Source: Heterocephalus glaber
Lineage: Eukaryota; Chordata; Mammalia; Rodentia; Bathyergidae
Length of the DNA: 64,000 bases
Direction: 5' to 3'
NCBI RefSeq assembly: GCF_000247695.1
Contig: NW_004624734.1
Coordinates: forward strand, 7,396,690-7,460,689
The notes beneath the pieces were generated by a model, which was not told the DNA's origin, ran no database searches, and saw only the letters and a list, made by a program, of their open reading frames with translations. Numbering within the stretch: the first letter of the stretch is position 1; each line of letters begins with the position of its first letter. The translations under genes were made by a program, and so were the position numbers. Shown piece after piece: positions 53,208 through 63,575 of the stretch.

Positions 53208-54179
53208 CCAACACCCTGCCCTTCCCAGGAGCCGGGGTGAGGGGAGGATCCTAGAGGATCCAGGGTCACCGAGTGAGCAGTGCTGGAGCTCAGAGCCCCT
53301 GGGTCCTGAGCACATCTTGCCATTGTTGGGCAAACAGCAGGCTGCCAAGGCTACGCACTGAGGCCAGGAGGGACGTGGGTCACTTGGATCCACCTAAAGA
53401 TGCTTTGCAATCGAGTTACCTGGAAAAAGCTCGCTTTTCTTCTCAGCCATGTGCTGCTTATTGGGCTGAAGAAAAACAGGACAAATATTTGCCCACGAGA
53501 AGAGTTTGCTTGGGAACCATCTGGGTGCTGAGACCGACAGAAGTCTGGGGATCGTAGCATGAGGAAGGGGTCCCTTCACCAGGCAGGGGGCACCTACCAG
53601 ACTCAGCTCACAGCTCCAGAAAGGGCCCTCCGTCAGCACTGCCCTTGGAGGGAGATGCTTGTGAGGACTCCTAGGTGGGAATCCTGAGCTGCAGTGACTC
53701 CGTCCCTTAGCGTGTGTCACCCACGCTGCTTCCAGGAACCGAGGGAAGCCTGTGGCTCATCAGGAGACCAAGTGACAATCTCCCCCACTTGCCTTCCATC
53801 TGGGCCGTGCCTGAGTGTAAACCCTGCCCTACCTCTGCCAACCTTCGGGCTGTGGCTCATTCCGCTGGGAATTAGGGACAGTGCTCTGCCCCTTTCACCA
53901 GGCCGTTGTCAGGCTACATGACAGGGAGAACACGCTCACTCACTCAGCACACCCCCGCACACCACTGACGTTCAGAGAGAGAGCTCTGATTCTCAGCCCA
54001 TTCTCAAGACCTTCCTTTGAAGCATGACAAGCCATGTGGAACTCTTGGCTTCCAACCCTGGACATTAATACCCTGCTCAGCGGCCTCCGGGGGACCCTTC
54101 TCCAAAGGGCAGGGTGACAGCGATCAGAACACAAACACACAGGGGACCCGGTGGACTTCCAAGTGCCCACAGTTTGGGC
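53205..54179. other. Unique sequence, nothing recognised
   Basis: Contains a partial CTCF-like word (CAGGCAGGGGGCAC, 12 of 14 positions) near 53580. Frames up to 108 codons unsupported. Confidence 0.4.
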
Positions 54180-54750
54180 CCCATCAAAACTCTATTAGCG
54201 GCATAAAATATTCGATGCGATGGCCAAGAGGAGGCCCCTTTGCCAAGCCTCCCCCAGCCTGTTCTCTGGAATTGATTACTCGGAGCCTTTCAGAAACGCA
54301 GAAATAAAGCGATGCCAGGGCCGATGAACAAGCCGGGGCCTGGCTCATGTTTCCCATCCAGCAGCCCCCCTTCTCCCCCACCCCGGAACAAAGTCTTCTC
54401 CAGTTTTTAGTAAACTTAACTTGACAATCGTCAAAGGGAATCAAACATTGAAGAAACGAAGCCTCTAAAAGACGTCAGAAGAAGTCAGAACCGGTAGAAA
54501 TCCACTAAGCGTCCACCCACCCGCCTCCCTCAAATTATCATTTAAATCTTTTAGGAACAGGCTCCAGGGGCTGGATTATTTAACTTGCTGGCAAGAATGC
54601 ATTTAGGAAGGGCACTTGTGTTTATTTTGGGTCTTACCTCTTGCCTCCTTTGAGTAATCCTCCCGGCCGGCCTTAATCTGAGGGTTATTGGGAAGACACC
54701 AATTAGCAGCAATCTCAAATCCCACACTAGTGGGGGATCCCCTGGAAGGG
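54180..54750. other. Candidate conserved non-coding block
   Basis: Repeat-free, with GCGGCATAAAATATTCG, CTTGACAATCGTCAAAGGG (short palindrome), AAATTATCATTTAAATC, GGCCTTAATCTGAGGG, CACCAATTAGCAGCAATC and GGTAATTAGCTGAGG. Dense homeodomain-type sites and no repeat decay suggest purifying selection. Confidence 0.4.
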
Positions 54751-56374
54751 AGGTAATTAGCTGAGGGTGCTGCTCAGGTCTCTGCAGGTGGAGGGGTGGG
54801 AGCTGGCTCGGACCACCCTCAGGCAGAGTGGGAGGCTCTTAACAGGCACCCCAGGGTGTGACCCTAATGCACACTGGCCTCCACCAGCTAAGTGGATTGC
54901 CCCGCCCCCTGCCCGCTAATAACTCCAGCTGGGGTCCTCTCTCCACACAATGCCTCTTTACAGCACAGGATTTAGCGCTGAATAAGCCGAGGTGCATCCT
55001 AAACATCTGGGCACAGCTGGCTCGCTGGGGCAGCCCCACACTCAAGGCCCCAGCTTCTCTGGTCACACAATGTGACCAGATTCCTGGATCTAAGTCCTGC
55101 TGGGGACAGGGACACAATTCATCTTTGTGGGTCATTTCCCAGGTGACAAACCCTAGGCTGGGTAACTTATAAACGATTTTAATATAATCCCAGCCCGACC
55201 ATCCCCATTGGTATATGCCTGTCCCCGAAGGAGAGGACATAGCAAGGCCACCATGGAGGAGGGCCCTGGGCTGGCCAGGGAAGCCCCAGCAGGAAGATGT
55301 GTTGGCACACGAAGATGCCTCTCTCTTGCTGTGTGTCCATGCTGGGGAGGCCTCTGGGGCCAGTCCTCAGGGCTGCCGAGGCTACTCCTGTCTGGGCTCT
55401 GCCGATGCCGTGCTCAGAAGGGATTGTTTGGAGACAGCAGTTCTCCCGCTGTTTCCTTTCATGCAACGGAACAGAATGCCTGCGGCCTGCCTGGCGGTGG
55501 ACCCTGGGCTGTGACATGAGGAGGTAAACTCAACAGGCTGGAGGTCAGAGCCAGAGGCCCAAGTGGGGCATTGCCCAGACCTGGCCCGTGACACACGTGA
55601 TCGTCTGCCACCCAAGGATGTCAAAGGGCCACTCAGAGCTGCGTGTGCATCGTTGTCCACACGTGGAGGTGAGTCGTGCGTGCGTTTCTCTTCCTGTGCT
55701 GTGAGTTGAGGGGAACCGATGCTGTGCAAGGTATGAATCAGGAAGGTCCAGGCACGGTGGTTTCCTGCCTGATGGAGACACTGTCCACCTCCCAGATAGC
55801 TTCCTGACCTTGGGACCAGTGACAGACGCACTGAGTGCTAGCAAGAGTCTTCGAAGGCTTCACACCAGGAGGTGGGTAAAACAGAGGACAAGTGCCTAAA
55901 TAAGAACGAATTATGGGAAACGTCACCTTGCCACTAATCCCTTTCCACAGGCCCCCTGGCTTTGAACACACTCAGCCCACCATTCTTGCCACTTTGTGAA
56001 GCAGTTACTATTATGACAGTACCTGTCAGAAACACGGCGGGGTGTTCTCCTCCACTTTAGTCACTGGGTCCGGCACCATGCGACGCCTGGCTCTTCCACA
56101 GGTCAAAATGGTCATGATAGGTAAATGCTGGGAAACAAGTCAGGACAGTGAGGCAGTCAATCCAGTGAAACTAAAAGACACTCGCGCGAGAGGGCATGCA
56201 GAGCTGCTTCAGAAAGTGGCAAAAGCAATGAGATAAGTATGTGCTCCAAGTGAGGGGAGTATTTTGAGAGGGATTAATGGTATCGTGTCTTGCTGTAACA
56301 AATTTTAGAAATTTAAACATCCACTGTATGTTTTGATTGCACCATGTACATTTTCCTGGGAAGATACCCAGCCC
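54751..56374. other. Unique sequence, GC-rich
   Basis: TAAT-containing words recur at about 54910-54990 and 55160-55195, possibly small flanking conserved pieces. Open frames to 149 codons are unsupported. Confidence 0.4.
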
Positions 56375-57076
56375 CTATGGCTTGCCCGGGGGCTTGTTCT
56401 GTGGTCTTGGGCAAGACATGACCTTCTCTGCTATGTCCTCCATGCCAACAGGCCCTGAGCACTGCATTGAGTGGCCAGGTGAGATCCTGAGGTCATTATC
56501 GGCAGCGGCAGCAGCAGATGACTGTGCGGTCCCCCCAGCGGAAACAGAAGCCTCCAATGTGTGATTAGCTTGAGTGCTGCACTTGTGCTGATACCAAGGT
56601 TGGCATATGGAGCAGCAGACTCTGTTGGCTCTGCCACCGGGCTGCACAGTGAGCTCAGCTGTCATCTCCTCTTCTGATGGGGCATTGGTGGCATGGTCCA
56701 GTCCTGAGAGCCTGTCTTTGAGGTGGCCGGGCTGTGTCCTGGGAATCCCTGTCTGCACAGGCACCATGAGCTGCTTGAACGACTCTGGTCTCAGTGGGTC
56801 TCTGCATGAGACTGGTCCATTGCAGTTCTCATTCATTTGTGGCGTTCTGCCCAGGGTGTGTGCAAGAACATACTTACAGGGGGATTTCTCCAGAAAGTAG
56901 ACTCTGGCCATGGCACTGGGCCAGTGACCGAGGGAAAGGAGCTCTTGGAGCCACCGGAAGCAGCTCATCTGGTGACAAGGTGAGGACTGCAGTTGGCCCT
57001 CCTCTTCCCAAGCCGGAAGGGGCCGGCTTTGTGGTGCATTCCTGGACCCCACTCCACAGGAGGGTGAGCACTGCAT
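56375..57076 (-). other. 233-codon open frame of unknown meaning
   Basis: An ATG-to-stop frame with internal Met at MARVYFLEKSPC and a short Ala run. I recognise no domain, signal peptide or membrane segment. No promoter, polyadenylation site or exon neighbour is visible, and sizeable frames also lie on the plus strand (56607-56900, 56794-57189), which argues for a chance or pseudogene frame. It could be an old intronless retrocopy. Confidence 0.15.
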
Positions 57077-57917
57077 GGGACTGTTTGCAGCCTGATGGGC
57101 CGGCTCAGGTGCCAGCAGTGCCCCTCACTCATCGTGCGTGGCCTTGGCTCAGCCCTAGGTCCCTTGGCCTCGGTCTTCCCTTCTGTTAGCTGGGCAGCAT
57201 CGCAACTACCACGGTAGCGTGCAGCACACAGAGAAAGAAGGGCTGTCGCTCGGCGCCCTTCTCTGGGCAGTCCCCATCTCCTTAGCTGGGACCCACACTG
57301 GGCGGCGAGTTATGCAGCCCTCTTCCTTCATCCAGTGGCCATTGCGGAGCATTCACTGCAAGCTCTGCCCAGTGCCTGGCCTTAGGCATGGATAGTGAGA
57401 CCAGGAGCCCCTCTTCCAGCTTCTGGGTGCACAGTGTCCCCGGGGGAGAGATGTGTAAGTGACTGTGTCGGGGTGAGGTGGGGTGGACGCACACGATGGG
57501 ACCCACAGCGCCCGAGACCTGGAGGCTCTGGATCTGGGAGCTCAGGGCCCCCTTCCTCCTGCCTGAGGGAAGCAGCAGCCAAGAGGTGTTCTTCCGGCTC
57601 CGTGCTGGGGGTCTTTTCTAAGTCATTGCTCCACACAAGTGGAAGTGTCCTCGCCACCTTGTCCCTGCCCCTCTCAGTGCGTCCCGGTGATCCTGTTCCC
57701 CAAGAGCTCTGGCCTCCACCCGAGCCCCAGTGACACACACACTCGTCACAGGAGCCTGTCTGGTTCTGCCCACTCCTGGCCGCAGCCCCCTCAGTCACCT
57801 TGGTGGGGACCCACAGATGAGCCCCCTACCGGCACCCTTAAAAAGGAAGGGACCCCTGTGGGCAGGGCCCCAGCAAATCTCCCTTTCCTGCTGCCTTCCA
57901 CCTTTTGTCCTCCTACA
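57077..57917. other. Unique GC-rich sequence
   Basis: Overlapping frames up to 166 codons, the longest running into the CA-rich tract. No gene supported. Confidence 0.45.
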
Positions 57918-58145
57918 TGGACACATGTGTGTATACACAATCTCTCCCAAACACATACTCTCATAAACACACTCTCACGGTGCACTCACAAACATAGACA
58001 CACGTACGCAACCACAACACACACGCATGCACACCACTCTCATGCATGTGTCCTCACACATGCCATCACACATGGATACACACACACACATGCACACACA
58101 TACATCCATACACACTCACGAACACACGGGCACACATGAGCACAT
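57918..58145. repeat. Degenerate (CA)n-rich tract
   Basis: CACACA and CACACATG words over about 230 bp. Thr/His-rich frames here are repeat-encoded. Confidence 0.88.
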
Positions 58146-58339
58146 GTCTCCTCTTTCATCGCCCACCCCACAGGACGGAGTGATTTCACAGAAGGGAGTC
58201 CTGAGGACCTGTCAGGCCTGGCCGCTGGAGGCTGGGTGGCTCCCGGGGAGGCCCTGGGCCCGAGAGTCAGTCCTGGACACCCCGCCAGGCCCGCCACCCC
58301 CTAGGGTCCTTCCCCTCCCTTCTCTGCAATGAAATCTCT

Positions 58340-58720
58340 GGGAAAGGGCAGTGGGGTGAATTATGTGAATAGATGCGGTACTTTATGAAACACAAGAAGA
58401 AAAACGCTCTAAAACCCATAATCATAAACACAGCATATGGAAAAAGGAAAGAGCTAGTTCGGGTGAGAAGCGTCTTTTATCTACCCTCCCTCCCTTTCTG
58501 GTCAATATTAGATACATAATCAGAGAAATGCTTAAATTTCACCAAAGGCCTGGTCGAGCTGGAAGCTTGATCTTTTTTCTAAAAGAAACTCTCTGCATCC
58601 ATTCTGTTGCAGGAGGATTTTCTTTCTCAAATGCTTTCACCTGTCAAAAGCCCTCTGTCCAGAAACTAAACAGATCACTCCGCTCCTTCCGCACAGCGCA
58701 GGGAAAGAAGCCGAGTGGAC
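58340..58720. other. Candidate conserved non-coding block, AT-rich
   Basis: CCATAATCATAAACACAGCA, GGTCAATATTAGATACATAA, AAATGCTTAAATTTCACC and CTTTCACCTGTCAAAAGC in repeat-free DNA, flanked by GC-rich sequence. Forkhead-like (ATAAACA) and TALE-like (CCTGTCAA) words occur. Confidence 0.35.
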
Positions 58721-59239
58721 CCGGCGTCTAGCGTGGCATCTGGCATCTCCTGAGGGCCTCTCGAGGGGCTGCCAGGGCAGCGGGCACCCACGGGCTCTCA
58801 GGCTCAAAGAGGCAGCGGCCCTGGCCGAGGAGCACCAGCCGGGGCCGGGCAGCCAACCCGAGCCGAGAGCCACGCCCTGCTCTCCCTCCGCACAGCTCAG
58901 CGTTCCTCTGAGCAGCCTCCCGGAAACGCAGAGAAATGAGCTGGGGCTGGGAGCAGGTTCCCCACAGTGAGTTCCTGGCTTCCTTCCCGCTTCCGCAGGT
59001 GCTGTTGCTCCCCGAGAAAGGGCTGTCAATCCCTGTTCCTTTCTGATGAACTTCCTTCCTCTCTCTCCTTTCCCCTCTGCCTGCCTTCCTTTCTCCCTCC
59101 CTCCCTTCCTCTATCCTTCGCTCCTTTGTTGCTTCTCTCAATTATTAAACTTACTCTTTAGTGAGAGTGGCCCTGTACCCTGGTGTGGAAACCTCTTTCG
59201 GTGGGTGAAGAATCTGCATATGCAATCCAGCCACCCTGA
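58721..59239. other. GC-rich sequence with a pyrimidine-rich patch
   Basis: 58740-58960 is CpG-containing and GC-rich. 59046-59120 is C/T-rich (CTTCCTTT units). No gene supported. Confidence 0.45.
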
Positions 59240-59400
59240 CCTCTCCTCTACTACGTTTGGTTGTTTCTAGTTTTTAGCCAAAGTATATTGCATTGCTATG
59301 GACATTCGTGTATGTGACTTTTGATGGATGTAAATATCCAATGTACTTTTGCGTGTAACTGGGAGTGGAGTCGCAGTCATGAAATAGAGGTCATTTTCCT
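59240..59400 (-). mobile_element. Old LINE-1 (L1M-type) fragment
   Basis: TTTTTAGCCAAAGTATATTG, GCTATGGACATTCGTGTATG and TGTAACTGGGAGTGGAGTCG track the antisense L1M 3' UTR (a GCTATGAACATTCATGTAC / GGGAGTGGAATTGC type region). Confidence 0.8.
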
Positions 59401-59619
59401 TGATTATTATTTGTATTTCAGTACTGGTAAACAATATTGTAAAATATTAAATAACATTTCCATTAAGACCCATCCTCCCTAGCATGTTTCTAACATGCTG
59501 TCTAAAAGCTCACACTATGTACTTGGGTGCACACAGGCAGCCCCTTTCTGTGTTCTTCTCTTGTCTCTTTTTCTTTTTTAAAAAAATAAAAGATTATTCT
59601 CTAATATTATTTATGACTC
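59401..59619. other. AT-rich sequence between L1 fragments
   Basis: Probably decayed L1 or insert. Not identified. Confidence 0.4.
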
Positions 59620-59930
59620 CTCATATCTTGGCCATTTCTTAGACTGATACACATCAATCTACTTGTTCTGATTAATAGTTGTAAAATATCCACAGTGTGT
59701 CTATAAAATTGTTATTCAACCAGACTCTCTTTTGATGGAGGTGATTTTTAATTTTTTTCACCTTGACACACAACACTTCAATGAAAATTTTGACACACGT
59801 CATTTAGTACTTCCCTCACTCCCTTTCTTTCTCTCTGTCTCTCTTGCTCTTTCTCTGTCTCTCTCTCTTCAAAGCAGATTTTCAGAATTGCAACTTCTAG
59901 GTCAAAGGCTATGTGCCTTTTAAAATGTAG
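59620..59930 (-). mobile_element. Old LINE-1 (L1M-type) fragment with (TC)n insert
   Basis: TTGTTATTCAACCAGACTCT, CTTTTGATGGAGGTGATTTT, AACTTCTAGGTCAAAGGCTA, TGTGCCTTTTAAA follow the antisense L1M 3' UTR. A C/T-rich microsatellite occupies 59816-59873. Confidence 0.75.
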
Positions 59931-60215
59931 CCTATTCAAGCTAGACACAAGAGCACAAATGCTGTAGGATTCCATTTATATGAGGCACCCAGAGTAGCCA
60001 AACTTACAGGGACAAAGAGTTAGGGAGTTAGTGTCAGATGGGCCCAAAGTTTCTGTTTGGAGCGACGAAATGTTCTGGATACATAGCAGTGATGGTTGCA
60101 CAAAAAAGTGAAGACACTTCACGCTGTTGAATACTTACAAACAGTTAAAACGGCAAAGTTTGTTTTGTGTATATTTTACCGCATTAAAAAATTTTAAGTG
60201 AAAATTTAATATATC
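59931..60215 (+). mobile_element. Old LINE-1 (L1M-type) 3' terminus
   Basis: TGTAGGATTCCATTTATATG, AGGGAGTTAGTGTCAG, GATGGTTGCACAAAAAAGTG, TATATTTTACCGCATTAAAA are the classic L1M 3' UTR through its A-rich end. It is opposite in orientation to the adjacent fragment. Confidence 0.88.
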
Positions 60216-61909
60216 CAGTAAAGACTTTCTGAAACTGTATGTTCATCAAGTCAACGCGTATCGCTTATGTGCAATTTTACTGCCCATAGTTTCAGTTCCC
60301 TCATGGTCCGAAAGCATTCATACTGTCTCAACTCTCTCAAGAGCGATGGCACATCCACACGACTTACTATATATGCTGTCTGGTTTTCCTGTTTTATTAG
60401 TTGCTGTTGTTAATATCTTACCGTGCCTCATTTATAAATTGAAGCCTATCATAATTATGCATATGCAGGAGGGAATACAGCGTGGGTAGGCTTTGGTGCT
60501 TTCCATGGTTGGGGCATCCAATGGGGGCCTTGGAATGAGTCCCCGCTGACATGGGGCAGGGCACTCTACAGCAGACACCAGATCCCCACCTTTCAGCTCC
60601 CTGGGTTCCAGCAGTTTCCAGGTGCTGTGAACACCTGTGGGGCTGCACCTGGGGCTTCCTCATGGCCCACCTGAGGAGCAGATGGCAGCACTGGGGAGCG
60701 GACGCCCCCAGCAGCAGTCCTCCGCTGAGGATACCAGGAGGTGGGGACACGTCCCAGGTCCTTGCCTCTCAGATGGGGCTGCTCTGAGGCCCATCCATGT
60801 CCACTCTCCCTGGTAGGGCTGAACCCCAGAATCACAGCCATAACTCGATGGGTAAAGCGCCCCCTACTGGTCTCCTTCCCCCTCAGCTGTGCCTCCTGGA
60901 ATGGGCTCCCATGTCAAACAGCCCAAACCTCAGAGTCCAGGGCATCCGGGGACCCAACCCAAGAGGCAGCAGTGGCTGCACAGTGGTCATGGGCCCAGTG
61001 CTCTCAGGGGCCCACCAGCTCCTGTGTGGGACAGCAGGCCCAGTGAGGAGGAGGCAGGGCAAGGCGTATGCCAGGCAGGAGGACCTGTGCATGCCAGGGC
61101 AGGGAGCAGACAGTGTGAAGGGTGGCAGAGGCTGGCCACAGCTCAGGATCACCCATGCACCACAGTAGCCGGAAGGCGGGCAAGTCGCCTTCCTGCTCTC
61201 CTCGTGAGACAGGCGAATTGATGTCCACTGCTATCTCCAGGGGAGCAAGTGAGAAGCGTGCTCCAACATGCTTTGCTCAGCGTGGTGCAGATGGCTGTCA
61301 TCTGGGTACGTGATTCCTTTCGAGGGTGGACATCTGCATCCGGGGGCTTAAAAGGCTGCCATAAACCTCCCACCCACCCAGGCTCCCTCCTCCGTGCTCC
61401 ATTTGCAGGAGTGGGATTCTCAGAGCCGGAGGGATGGAAGGAGGCAGCCGTTCCCAGGGGTCTGAAACATGTTTCTAATGAACTTACCAATGTGATCAGG
61501 GGCTCCCTAGCAACTCAGGGAAAGAACATACAATCAGCTTCATTCCCCTCAGACTTACTGCCTGCCTGGCACTGGACATGGGCTGCAGGTAGCCCTGGAA
61601 ATGAAGGAGTCCCCCACCTGGAATGGCTCACCATCGCTGGCGAGCAAAGACCTGTAAGCAGCTTGGTGACTGAGAAAGTTACCTCACCCCCAAGGGCCTC
61701 AGCTGCCTCAGCTGAGAAATGGCAAGAACGCCACAGACCTCAGTCAGCTACTTGGGAAACTTCATAAAGCTGATCAGTGTGAAAGAGCCCATCTGTCTGG
61801 GAGCTGGGAAATATAAATTAAATAACACTCCATATTCCATGAGCCCAGCATGTGAAACAGGGCAAATGCACTAGACAAACAGTGTGACCTATTAAACACA
61901 GAGCATTTA
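60216..61909. other. Unique sequence, GC-rich after 60480
   Basis: Frames to 172 codons are unsupported. It holds the CTCF-like core at 60857-60870. Confidence 0.45.
60857..60870 (-). promoter_or_regulatory. CTCF-like core motif, full consensus match
   Basis: On the minus strand CCAGTAGGGGGCGC fits all 14 positions of CCASYAGRKGGCRS. It lies in unique DNA with no repeat landmarks. Such motifs often mark insulators, but binding is not shown by sequence. Confidence 0.55.
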
Positions 61910-62020
61910 AAGTGTATAAACATAGTACATTTTATTTATCCATTTCCATATGTTATTTCCAAATTCAAACTATTATGAAGAACACTGCTCTGAACTTTTT
62001 AATATATGACTCCGGTGGGC
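61910..62020 (-). mobile_element. Old LINE-1 (L1M-type) fragment
   Basis: TTTTATTTATCCATTTCCAT, CAAACTATTATGAAGAACAC, TGCTCTGAAC follow antisense L1M. Confidence 0.75.
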
Positions 62021-62024
62021 ATGT

Positions 62025-62390
62025 GACAGTCCGTTTTGTGTTGCTACAATACAATACCTGAGACTGGACTGCTTATAAAGAGTAGTAGTTTATTTAGCTC
62101 ATAGTTCTGGAGGCTAGGATACCAAGGCCATGATGGTGGCATCTGGCAAGGTCCTCCTTCCCACATCACAACGCGGCAGGAGGTGCCCCATGTGAGACAC
62201 AGCAAGCCGCTAGCTCGGGTCTCCCTCCCTTCTGATGAAGACGCTAAGGCTATCACAGGGCCCCCACTCCCAGGACTTCATGTAACGTCCATCACATACC
62301 TACAAACAGCATCAGCATAGGAACCTGGGGTTAAGTTTTCAACACATGGATTCTCGACACAGTCAAGCCGTAATAGTATGCGTCTGCACT
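62025..62390 (-). mobile_element. MaLR-type LTR fragment
   Basis: CAGTCCGTTTTGTGTTGCTA, CAATACCTGAGACTGGACTG, TTTATTTAGCTCATAGTTCT, GGCATCTGGCAAGG, CTATCACAGGGCCCCCACTC match antisense MST/MLT-like LTR. Confidence 0.75.
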
Positions 62391-62579
62391 TCTGTTAGGG
62401 GACACATACTGCACACACATCTCGACCTTTAGTAACTATGGCCACAAAGCAAACAGTACCAGCAGGGGATGAGAGTTCCTGTAGCTCCATGACTTAGTCG
62501 ACCCTTGGTGGTGTCAGCCTGACGTCACAGCCGTGGAGGGGGTGGGGAGAAGGTAGCAGGACTACATCTCGCCTTTATC

Positions 62580-62775
62580 TTGTCTTTCCCTGATAATTTA
62601 TTCAATAGAACACCTTTTTCACACACTGATTGGCCACAGCACCTGCCCACTTTCCTATTGGGTCGTTTGCTGTTTTCCTTCTGGTTTGTAAGAGTTCTTT
62701 ACACAGCGTATCTGCAAACCCTGTCTCCATTCTATGTACTGCAACCATCTTTTCCCACCACTTGGAGATGATTTC
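62580..62775 (-). mobile_element. Old LINE-1 (L1M-type) fragment
   Basis: TTTCCTATTGGGTCGTTTGC, TGGTTTGTAAGAGTTCTTTA, TACTGCAACCATCTTTTCCC follow the antisense L1M sequence around GGTTGTTTGTC..GTAGGAGTTCTTTATAT. It lies on the far side of the LTR from the fragment at 61910-62020 in the same orientation. Confidence 0.82.
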
Positions 62776-63147
62776 AAGGAGGTTAAATTAACATGGCCAG
62801 GGCCACCCAGTGAGGAAAGTGTCAGTCATTCTTTTCCAAAGAGTGGTGGTGAGTGGCAGGCATTCCATCTGTAGCCTGTGCTGGCAACATGGAGCCTTTG
62901 GCTTGGTCGTGTGCAGAGCACCAGCATCTGCAATCATGACTGAACCTTGGATGGGTAAGATAATAAGCACTCTGTTGCTAACTAGAAATTGTGGATCGGG
63001 ATAAAGCTTATGCCCTGAATTTCGGCAGCATTCCAACATGCTTGGATTGGCTAAAGCATGCCTCCTGTGGAAACTCTTGAAGAACTACCTGGATGCTTAG
63101 CTGTGTTCTGACTCCAGAAGGATGCTCAGGGTAAGTACCCAAGGCAC
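62776..63147. other. Unique sequence, nothing recognised
   Basis: No repeat landmark or coding support. Confidence 0.45.
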
Positions 63148-63310
63148 TGTTTCTCACACTGTGGTCCTTGGACCAGCAACACCAGCGGCATCACCTGGGA
63201 ACTCAGAAATACAGGTTCTCAGATCCCACCTTAGACCAACAAATCAGAAACTAGGGGCAGGGTGGGCAGCCATCTGTGCTCTTCAGGTAACTCTGATACT
63301 TGGTGAAGAT
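63148..63310 (+). mobile_element. MER5A-like non-autonomous hAT (Charlie) relic
   Basis: TTTCTCACACTGTGGTCCTT, GGACCAGCAACACCAGCGGC, ATCACCTGGGAACTCAGAAA, AACAAATCAGAAACTAGGGG follow the MER5A text with its TIR-like start. Confidence 0.8.
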
Positions 63311-63394
63311 GACAACTGCAGTTCGAACTGATCGCGCCTTTATCAGGATACAGAGGATCACACTAAACCCAGAGCTTCAGGTTTCTGCCACCAG

Positions 63395-63575
63395 CATTTA
63401 TGAAGCACCTTCCAGGCCGTACCCTGGGAAGGTACTTTACAGATACTGTTGCATTAAACCCTCAAACAACAAGGTGTAATATGATGGTTTCCATGTTACT
63501 AAGAAGAAGCTGGGGCCCAGAAGGGTTGTGTGTTCCACACAGCTCACAAGTTAGTGAAGTAAAATTCTAGCCTAT
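63395..63575 (-). mobile_element. MIR SINE
   Basis: CATTTATGAAGCACCTTCCA, GGTACTTTACAGATACTGTT, AAACCCTCAAACAACAAGGT, AAGAAGCTGGGGCCCAGAAG match antisense MIR nearly end to end. Confidence 0.82.

Noticed and set aside
56607..57189. Possible processed pseudogene on the plus strand opposite the 233-codon frame
   Set aside because: I could not match either strand to a known protein, and saw no poly-A tail or target duplication.
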